The notes beneath the pieces are model-generated. The model did no database searches. It saw only the letters and a list, made by a program, of their open reading frames with translations, and had not been told where the DNA came from. Positions 7,223 to 12,209 of a stretch of DNA of 12,209 nt are shown here, in pieces. How positions within the stretch are numbered: the first letter of the stretch is position 1; the number at the start of each line of letters is the position of its first letter. The DNA lies in NCBI GenBank assembly GCA_002343845.1, contig DDSQ01000047.1:1-12209 (forward strand), read 5' to 3'. The position numbers and the translations under genes were made by a program. Origin of the DNA: Planctomycetes bacterium UBA2386 (GTDB lineage: Bacteria; Planctomycetota; UBA1135; UBA2386).

Positions 7223-8605
7223 ATGCTCGCCGCCGTCCTCGCCGCCGCTCTCGCCGTTCCGCAGGAACCCCCGATCCGCGCCACGATCGTCAGTGGCGCC
7301 AACAACCACGATTGGGAGTGGACCTCGCCCGAGATCGCGCGCGTGCTGACCGAGACCGGTCGTTTCCAGGTCGCGATCACCGACACCCCGACGAAGGACC
7401 TGGTCGCCGCCCCGCTCGCCTTCTCACGCGGCGAACTGCACGTGCTGGTGCTGAACTACAACGGCCCGCGCTGGGGCGAAGCCGCCGAGAGCGCCTTCCT
7501 CGCCGCCGTCGACGCGGGCTGCGGCGTCGTCGTCGTGCACGCCGCGAACAACGCGTTCCCCGGCTGGGCCGAGTACGAACGCATGGTCGGGCTGTTGTGG
7601 CGCGAGGGCACGGGGCATGGCAGCTACCACCCGTTCGACATCGAGCTCGTCGTGAAGGACCACCCGATCACGCTCGGCATGGCGCCGCTGCGCATGCACC
7701 CCGACGAGCTGTACCACAAGCTGGTCCGCGGTGCGGGAGCCGAGTTCACGGTGCTGCTCGACGCCTTCAGCGACCCCAAGACCGGCGGCACCGGGCAACG
7801 TGAGCCGATGGCGACGGTCGCCCCGTACGGCAAGGGGCGCGTGTTCCACACGCCGCTCGGCCACACTTGGAAGGGCGTGCCGCAGAGCCGGGCGACCTGG
7901 GCCAGTGCGCAGTTCCGCCGGCTGCTCGCGCGCGGCACCGAGTGGGCCGCGACCGGCGCGGTGACGCTGGCGCCCGAACCACTGAACTTCGTCGGCGAAG
8001 CCGAGCGCGCCGAGGGATTCGTGTCGTTGTTCGACGGCACCAAGATCGCGCACTGGCGCGGCTACCGCGGCAAGGAACTGCCGGCGCAGGGCTGGGTCGT
8101 ACGCGACGCCGCCATCGTGCACGAGGCCGGCGGCGGCGGCGGCGACCTGGTCAGCGTCGAGGAGTACGGCGACTTCGACTTCCGCTTCAGCTTCCGCGTC
8201 GCGGCGAAGGCCAACAGCGGCGTGATGTGGCACGTCGTCGAGGACCACGAGCAGAGCTACATGAGCGGCCCCGAGTTCCAGGTCCTGGACGACCTCGGCA
8301 GCAAGCCGGGCAGCAAGCACAGTGTCGGTGCACTCTACGACCTCGTGGCGCCCAAGGGTGCGCCCGTGCGCCCGGCCGGCCAATGGAACGACGCCCGCAT
8401 CCTCGTCCACGAAGGGCGCATCCGCTTCTGGCTGAACGGCGCCGCGGTCGTCGACGCACCGGGTGTGGGGCCGGAGTGGGACGCGATGATCGGCAAGAGC
8501 AAGTTCCGCGACTGGCCGTTCGGCAAGGTCGCGCGCGGCCGGCTCTGCCTGCAGGACCACGGTGACGAGGTCGCGTTCCGCAACCTGCGCGTCAAGGCGC
8601 TGTGA
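7223..8605 (+). CDS. ThuA-like domain fused to DUF1080 (3-keto-disaccharide hydrolase fold), secreted
   Basis: 460 residues. A short hydrophobic N-terminus (MLAAVLAAALAVPQE) suggests export, though it lacks the usual Arg/Lys. Residues about 18-245 form a ThuA-like domain, a glutamine-amidotransferase-like fold linked to trehalose and other sugar utilisation; seen are NNHDWEWT, VVVVHAANNAFPGWAEYER and MHPDELYH. Residues about 262-460 are DUF1080, a concanavalin-like domain known from 3-keto-glycoside hydrolases: FVSLFDGT, FRFSFRVAAKANSGV, EFQVLDD, GQWNDARI and CLQDHGDEVAFRNLRV. The fusion is characteristic of Planctomycetota, Verrucomicrobiota and Bacteroidota and points to extracytoplasmic breakdown of oxidised sugars; the precise substrate is inference. 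The stop overlaps the next gene's GTG by 4 nt (GTGA). Confidence 0.9.
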   Translation: MLAAVLAAALAVPQEPPIRATIVSGANNHDWEWTSPEIARVLTETGRFQVAITDTPTKDLVAAPLAFSRGELHVLVLNYNGPRWGEAAESAFLAAVDAGCGVVVVHAANNAFPGWAEYERMVGLLWREGTGHGSYHPFDIELVVKDHPITLGMAPLRMHPDELYHKLVRGAGAEFTVLLDAFSDPKTGGTGQREPMATVAPYGKGRVFHTPLGHTWKGVPQSRATWASAQFRRLLARGTEWAATGAVTLAPEPLNFVGEAERAEGFVSLFDGTKIAHWRGYRGKELPAQGWVVRDAAIVHEAGGGGGDLVSVEEYGDFDFRFSFRVAAKANSGVMWHVVEDHEQSYMSGPEFQVLDDLGSKPGSKHSVGALYDLVAPKGAPVRPAGQWNDARILVHEGRIRFWLNGAAVVDAPGVGPEWDAMIGKSKFRDWPFGKVARGRLCLQDHGDEVAFRNLRVKAL

Positions 8606-10095
8606 GCCAGCTGCCACGACGAAACGAGCGGGTGCTGTTGGTCGAGGATGACGTCAGCCTGCGTCTCGTGCTGACGCGGGAACTGGCGCGCTTCGGGCTC
8701 GAGGTCGTCGCCCATGCGACCGGCAGCGGGGCTGCCGCGCTCGCGGCCGAGAGTGCCCCCGACGCCATCGTGCTCGACCTCAATCTTCCCGGCACTCCCG
8801 GCATGGACGTGCTGGCGCAGCTCATCGTGCAGGATCCGGACGTTCCCGTCGTCGTCTGCACCGGGCACGGCACGGTGAATCTCGCCGTCGAAGCGATGCG
8901 CGCCGGGGCGTTCGATTTCCTGCAGAAGCCGGTCGATCTCGACACGCTCGAAGCGACGTTGCGGCGCGCGCTGCAGCACGGGGCGATACGGCGCGAGAAC
9001 CAGCGGCTGCGCCTCGCCGCCGCCCACGGCGGTGTCGAGGCACTCGTCGTGCCCGCGGTCAGCGAAGCAGCCAGAGCACTCGACCGCCGGATCCCACGCC
9101 TCGCGGCCTCGCCGGAGAGCGTGCTCGTGACGGGCGAGAGCGGCACGGGCAAGGAACTCGTCGCTCGCCGCCTGCACGCAGCTTCCGAACGGGCAGGCCA
9201 ACCGTTCGTCGTCGTGCACTGCGGTGCGATCGCCCGCAACCTCGTCGAGAGCGAGTTGTTCGGCCACGTCAAAGGTGCGTTCACCGGCGCCGACCAGAAG
9301 CGGCTCGGCCTGTTCGAGGCGGCGCACCGAGGCACGCTGTTCCTCGACGAAGTCGGCGAACTGCCGCTCGACATGCAGGTCAAGCTGCTGCGGGCGCTGC
9401 AGGAGAGCGAGATCGACCCGATCGGCGCCAAGCGATCGGTGAAGGTGGACGTGCGCATCGTCTCCGCGACCAACCGCGACCTGGCGAACGCCGTGGGCGA
9501 GGGCCGCTTCCGCGAGGACCTGTTCTATCGCCTGAACGTCGTCCCGATCCGCATCCCGGCGCTGCGCGAGAAGGCCGAGGACATTCCAGATCTCGTCCGC
9601 CACTTCTTCGCGCAGGCGGAGAAGGAGGGCCTGCCGCGCAAGAGCATCGACCAGGCCGCGATGGAACGCCTGAAATCCTATCGCTGGCCCGGCAACGTGC
9701 GCGAGCTCGAGAACCTCGTGCGCCGGCTCGCGGCGCTCTATTCCGAAGAGGTCATCGGCGTCGACATCGTCGAGGCCGAACTCGCCGAGGCTCCGCCACC
9801 CGCGACGACGGCACCGGCGAGCCCCGCCGCGGCGGCGCCGTCGACCGACGAGACCCTCGGCCAGGCGGTCGAGCGCCATCTCCGCCGCCAGTTCGACGGC
9901 CACCCAGACGCGCTGCCGCCGGCGGGCGTCTACGACCGCATCCTGCACGAGGTGGAGCGGCCGATGATCAGCCTGTGCCTGCGCGCCACGCGCGGGAACC
10001 AGCTGAAGGCGGCGGCGCTGCTCGGCCTCAACCGCAACACGCTGCGCAAGAAGATCCGCGAACTCGATATCGAGGTCTTGCGCGGGGTTAAATAA
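8602..10095 (+). CDS. ntrC: Sigma-54-dependent response regulator, NtrC type, probably a chimera of two sources
   Basis: 497 residues with the full architecture. Receiver domain 10-125: acidic pocket E15/D16/D17, phospho-acceptor D59, T87, K109. AAA+ domain about 150-380: Walker A GESGTGKE (178-185), sigma-54 contact GAFTGA (225-230), Walker B GTLFLDE (244-250), arginine region REDLFYR (304-310), RWPGNVRELE (361-370). A Pro/Ala linker (397-413) leads to a Fis-type HTH (about 461-490; GNQLKAAALLGLNRNTLRKK). It would activate sigma-54 promoters after phosphorylation. The GTG start overlaps the preceding stop; AAGG at 8594-8597 is a possible RBS. From about residue 325 on, the sequence reads like alphaproteobacterial NtrC. 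The receiver does not: for example it has VVVCTGHGT where NtrC usually has a VIVMSAQNT-like stretch. Function as a whole protein is therefore uncertain. Confidence 0.85.
   Translation: MSQLPRRNERVLLVEDDVSLRLVLTRELARFGLEVVAHATGSGAAALAAESAPDAIVLDLNLPGTPGMDVLAQLIVQDPDVPVVVCTGHGTVNLAVEAMRAGAFDFLQKPVDLDTLEATLRRALQHGAIRRENQRLRLAAAHGGVEALVVPAVSEAARALDRRIPRLAASPESVLVTGESGTGKELVARRLHAASERAGQPFVVVHCGAIARNLVESELFGHVKGAFTGADQKRLGLFEAAHRGTLFLDEVGELPLDMQVKLLRALQESEIDPIGAKRSVKVDVRIVSATNRDLANAVGEGRFREDLFYRLNVVPIRIPALREKAEDIPDLVRHFFAQAEKEGLPRKSIDQAAMERLKSYRWPGNVRELENLVRRLAALYSEEVIGVDIVEAELAEAPPPATTAPASPAAAAPSTDETLGQAVERHLRRQFDGHPDALPPAGVYDRILHEVERPMISLCLRATRGNQLKAAALLGLNRNTLRKKIRELDIEVLRGVK
9502..9592. other. 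Probable chimeric junction inside the NtrC-type AAA+ domain
   Basis: This interval encodes residues 301-331 (GRFREDLFYR through AEDIPDL), one of the most conserved segments of sigma-54 activators. Upstream, the regulator and all neighbouring genes have a Planctomycetota-like character; downstream everything is alphaproteobacterial. The first TAT Tyr codon of this regulator is at 9526-9528. The reading frame is intact across the interval. The lineage switch is inferred from remembered family features; the exact point cannot be fixed without alignment. Confidence 0.55.
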
Positions 10096-10109
10096 ACCGT
10101 GATCGGATG

Positions 10110-10131
10110 GTTCCGCGATTCCGCGGGGAAC
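10110..10131 (+). terminator. Weak hairpin after the NtrC-type gene
   Basis: GTTCC-GCG-ATTC-CGC-gg-GGAAC forms an 8-bp stem with a 2-nt bulge and a 4-nt loop, 15 nt after the TAA at 10093-10095. It is followed by CAAGCAGG and not by a T-run, so intrinsic termination would be weak at best. It may be an attenuating or 3'-end-stabilising structure between the regulator and the hydrolase gene. Confidence 0.3.
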
Positions 10132-10150
10132 AAGCAGGCCTTAGAGTGCG

Positions 10151-10169
10151 GCCTCCAATTCAGGGAGGC
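10151..10169 (+). promoter_or_regulatory. Hairpin overlapping the ribosome binding site of the hydrolase gene
   Basis: The Shine-Dalgarno sequence AGGGAGG (10162-10168) lies 7 nt before the ATG at 10176 and decides that start. GCCTCC (10151-10156) is perfectly complementary to GGAGGC (10164-10169) across a 7-nt loop, so the mRNA can fold with the RBS in the stem. This could damp translation. With only 6 bp it may also be chance, since any strong SD in GC-rich DNA can find a partner. Confidence 0.4.
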
Positions 10170-10175
10170 TTGGCA

Positions 10176-11093
10176 ATGCTCGACGACCGGACTGGGATCG
10201 CATCCGAGGCGGCTCCGGAACTGACGCAGGCCGACATCGACCGGCGCGTCTTCGAGCTCTACGACGAGTACTGCCACGGCCGCATCGACCGGCGCACGTT
10301 CCTCGCGCGCGCCGCCGTCGTCACCGTGGGCGGCCTCGCGATGGCGCATGCGCTGCTGCCGCAATACGCGAAGGCGCAGACGATCTCGTTCACCGATCCG
10401 CGCATCAAGGCGACCTACGTCGCGTACGATTCGCCGGGCGGCACTTCCGGCAAGATGCGCGGCTACCTCGTGCAGCCGGCCGGGACGGGGCCGTTTCCGT
10501 CCGTCCTCGTCGTCCACGAGAACCGCGGGCTCAATCCCTACATCGAGGACGTCGCGCGCCGCGCCGCGGCCGCCGGCTTCCTCGCGCTGGCGCCGGATGG
10601 CCTCGCGCCGCTCGGCGGCTATCCGGGCAACGACGACGACGGCCGCGCGCTCCAGGCGAAACTCGACCAGGCCAAGCTGCGCGCCGACATGCTGAACAGC
10701 GCGCGCTGGCTGAAGGCGCACGCGCTCTCGAACAGGAAGCTCGGCGCCACCGGCTTCTGCTGGGGCGGCGGCACGACGAACTGGCTGGCGACGGAGATGG
10801 GCGCGGACCTTCAGGCCGGGGTGCCGTACTACGGCGCCGCCGCCGAGACGGCGAGGGTGCCGGCGATCAAGGCCGCGATGCTGATCGTCTTCGCCGAAAC
10901 CGACGAGCGCATCAACGCGATGTGGCCGGCCTACGAAGCGGCGCTCAAGGCCGCGGGCACGCGCTACGAGGCGCACTTCTATCCGGGCACGCAGCACGGC
11001 TTCCACAACAACTCGACGCCGCGCTACGTCGAGGCGCAGGCCAAGGTCGCGTGGGAGCGCACGGTCGCGCACTTCAAGCAGCATCTCGCCTGA
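10176..11093 (+). CDS. Dienelactone hydrolase-family protein with a Tat signal
   Basis: 305 residues. The alpha/beta-hydrolase core carries the dienelactone hydrolase signature: nucleophile C195 in GFCWGG, E115 in VVHENRG, D243 in AETDERI and H274 in TQHGFHN, giving a complete Cys-Asp-His triad. The N-terminus has a twin-arginine signal unusually deep in the chain: DRRTFLARAA with R39-R40, a hydrophobic stretch (46-61), and a probable cleavage at AKAQ (66-69). The 38 residues before it form an acidic, helical leader containing FELYDEYCHGRIDRR, as I recall in related proteobacterial proteins. It is thus probably exported folded to the periplasm. The substrate is unknown; dienelactone itself is not implied. 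The start at 10176 follows a strong SD; an in-frame ATG at 10107 lacks one. It sits between ntrC and ntrY, an arrangement I do not know as standard. Confidence 0.9.
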   Translation: MLDDRTGIASEAAPELTQADIDRRVFELYDEYCHGRIDRRTFLARAAVVTVGGLAMAHALLPQYAKAQTISFTDPRIKATYVAYDSPGGTSGKMRGYLVQPAGTGPFPSVLVVHENRGLNPYIEDVARRAAAAGFLALAPDGLAPLGGYPGNDDDGRALQAKLDQAKLRADMLNSARWLKAHALSNRKLGATGFCWGGGTTNWLATEMGADLQAGVPYYGAAAETARVPAIKAAMLIVFAETDERINAMWPAYEAALKAAGTRYEAHFYPGTQHGFHNNSTPRYVEAQAKVAWERTVAHFKQHLA

Positions 11094-11099
11094 GCGTGC

Positions 11100-11120
11100 G
11101 GCGCGAGCGACGCGCCGTTT
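11100..11120 (+). terminator. Short hairpin followed by GTTT after the hydrolase gene
   Basis: GGCGCG (11100-11105), loop AGCGA, CGCGCC (11111-11116), then GTTTG. The perfect all-GC 6-bp stem begins 7 nt after the hydrolase stop at 11093. The T-run is only three long, so this is a weak intrinsic-terminator candidate. It lies just upstream of the candidate ntrY promoter, which fits a transcription boundary. Confidence 0.45.
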
Positions 11121-11140
11121 GTAGTTGAGATTCAAGGCGT

Positions 11141-11170
11141 TGGACACGCGACTCGGCGTCGGCGTAAAAT
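11141..11170 (+). promoter_or_regulatory. Candidate sigma-70 promoter for ntrY
   Basis: TGGACA (11141-11146, 5 of 6 to TTGACA), an 18-bp spacer, and TAAAAT (11165-11170, 5 of 6 to TATAAT). A start near 11177 would leave a leader of about 30 nt before the proposed ntrY start. TAAAAT is conspicuous as an AT-rich patch in otherwise GC-rich sequence. It is separated from the upstream gene by the hairpin at 11100-11116. Predicted by eye only. Confidence 0.5.
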
Positions 11171-11206
11171 GCCCGCCGATCGCGATCCCGCAACGCCAGG
11201 TGCCCC

Positions 11207-12209
11207 CTGACCACGCGCCCCGCCGAGCAGCCGCAGGCGAACGTCACGTATAACCGCTGGACGCGGCTTTACGTGTGGGCGCAGCGGCACCGGCTGACGC
11301 GCAACCTCGCGCTCGCGCTCACCTTCGCCGCGATCGCCTCGGGCATCGCCACCTATATCGCGCTCACCGGCTCGCCGCCGTTCGGGCCCGATCCCAACAC
11401 GCTGCTCGCGCTCATCATCGTCGATCTCGTGCTGCTGCTGCCGCTGGCCATGCTGGTCGCGCAGCGCATCGTGCGGCTCTGGGTCGAGCGCCGCAAGGGA
11501 CGGGCGGGCTCGCGGCTCCATGCGCGCCTCGTGCTGCTGTTCGGCCTGCTCGCGGTGACGCCGGCGATCATCGTCGCCGTGTTCTCGGCGCTGTTCTTCA
11601 ATTTCGGTATCCAGGCCTGGTTCAGCGAGCGGGTGGGCGTCGCGCTGCGCGAGTCGCTGGCGATCACCGACGCGTATCTCGCCGAGAAATACGACCAGGG
11701 CCGCGGCGACCTGCAGGCGCTGGCCGACGACGTCAACAAAGCCGCGATCCAGCTGATGGCCAACCCGCGCCTGCTCGAGCCATATGTGCTGGCGCAGGCC
11801 AAGGAGCGCGGGATCAGCGGCGTCTACGTGTTCGACGCGAACCGGCGCGTGCTGGTCGATTCAGGCCTGAGTCTCGGCATCGACTATGCGCGGGACCTCG
11901 AGGGCGCGATCGCGCGGCTCAAGGACAACGAGATGACGGTCCTCACCGCGCGTTCGAACGTGCTGCGCGCGATGGCGCGGCTCGCGATCTATGTCGACGC
12001 CGACGTGTTCATCGTCGCGGAACGCCCGCTCGACGTGAATCTCGTGCGCCATGTCGGCCAGCTCCGCCTCGCGGTCGACGACTACGTGCGCCTCGAAGGC
12101 CAGCGCTCGAGCGTGCAGCTCTCGTTCTACCTGTTATTCGGCGGCGTCTCGCTGCTGCTGCTGCTGGCGGCGATCTGGCTCGGCTTCATGATCGCCAACC
12201 AGCTCGTGC
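11207..12209 (+). CDS. ntrY: NtrY-type nitrogen-regulation sensor histidine kinase, N-terminal part only
   Basis: 334 codons are visible before the window ends. Membrane segments at about 33-54, 65-88, 106-134 and 304-330, with a periplasmic sensory region (about 135-303) between the third and fourth. The stretch VTPAIIVAVFSALFFNFGIQ followed by AWFSERV is a hallmark of alphaproteobacterial NtrY. HAMP, PAS, HisKA and ATPase domains should follow to the right. It normally phosphorylates NtrX in control of nitrogen and redox responses. The start is a problem: the frame is bounded by a TAA at 11165-11167 and has no ATG, GTG or TTG before the first membrane segment except an internal GTG at 11270-11272. 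CTG at 11207, 6 nt after AGG, gives a sensible leader (MTTRPAEQPQ). Alternatively a base error has hidden an upstream start. Confidence 0.9.
   Translation, partial: MTTRPAEQPQANVTYNRWTRLYVWAQRHRLTRNLALALTFAAIASGIATYIALTGSPPFGPDPNTLLALIIVDLVLLLPLAMLVAQRIVRLWVERRKGRAGSRLHARLVLLFGLLAVTPAIIVAVFSALFFNFGIQAWFSERVGVALRESLAITDAYLAEKYDQGRGDLQALADDVNKAAIQLMANPRLLEPYVLAQAKERGISGVYVFDANRRVLVDSGLSLGIDYARDLEGAIARLKDNEMTVLTARSNVLRAMARLAIYVDADVFIVAERPLDVNLVRHVGQLRLAVDDYVRLEGQRSSVQLSFYLLFGGVSLLLLLAAIWLGFMIANQLV

Noticed and set aside
8335..9948. A 537-codon minus-strand frame opposite the regulator gene
   Set aside because: Antisense shadow; the plus strand carries intact receiver, AAA+ and Fis motifs.
10107..10175. 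An upstream ATG that would lengthen the hydrolase by 23 residues
   Set aside because: It has no Shine-Dalgarno sequence and the extra residues run through two hairpins. The ATG at 10176 has AGGGAGG at ideal spacing.
9930..11147. A 405-codon minus-strand frame opposite the hydrolase gene
   Set aside because: Arg-rich shadow without motifs; the plus strand has the complete dienelactone hydrolase triad and a strong SD.
1..12209. CRISPR arrays, tRNA or rRNA genes, insertion sequences, phage genes
   Set aside because: No regularly spaced repeats, cloverleaf-like segments, transposase motifs or terminal inverted repeats were seen on either strand.

Overview
The window is GC-rich throughout, gene-dense, and appears to come from two different kinds of bacterium. 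The left part (about 1-9500) looks like a Planctomycetota-type chromosome. This is inferred from an oversized UvrA made of two UvrA units in one reading frame and from a secreted ThuA-DUF1080 fusion protein, both of a kind common in that group. The right part (about 9600-12209) looks alphaproteobacterial: the C-terminal half of an NtrC, a Tat-exported dienelactone hydrolase-family protein and an NtrY sensor kinase. The change falls inside one uninterrupted reading frame (8602-10095), in the strongly conserved AAA+ segment of an NtrC-type regulator. Tyr codon use also shifts there: the five complete genes left of it read TAC at every Tyr I checked, and TAT becomes common to the right. A chimeric assembly is the simplest explanation; a real recombination is the alternative. 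I made these lineage calls from remembered family features, not from a search.

Layout, left to right. Minus strand: uvrA (1-4471, running off the left edge) with three ABC ATPase modules visible and a fourth expected beyond the edge. Plus strand: a small acidic protein of unknown function (4579-4926), convergent with an inositol monophosphatase-family gene. The convergent stop codons lie inside one perfect 7-bp hairpin. Minus strand: a two-gene unit, dacB (PBP4-type D-Ala-D-Ala carboxypeptidase, 5771-7147) followed by the IMPase gene (4938-5771), joined by a TGATG stop/start overlap. Plus strand: ThuA-DUF1080 (7223-8605), overlapping by 4 nt the sigma-54-dependent response regulator gene (8602-10095), then the dienelactone hydrolase-family gene (10176-11093), a small hairpin and promoter region, and ntrY (11207 to the right edge, incomplete).

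Functionally the left part holds nucleotide excision repair, cell-wall maturation, phosphate-ester hydrolysis and probable sugar-derivative catabolism, with no obvious single pathway. The right part is a fragment of a nitrogen-regulation locus of the ntrBC-ntrYX type, with a hydrolase gene between ntrC and ntrY. No RNA genes, CRISPR arrays, insertion sequences or prophage genes were seen. No stretch longer than about 115 bases lacks a gene. I did not find a convincing new multi-gene system; the most noteworthy items are the probable chimeric junction, the tandem UvrA, the stop-codon hairpin and the missing conventional start codon of ntrY.
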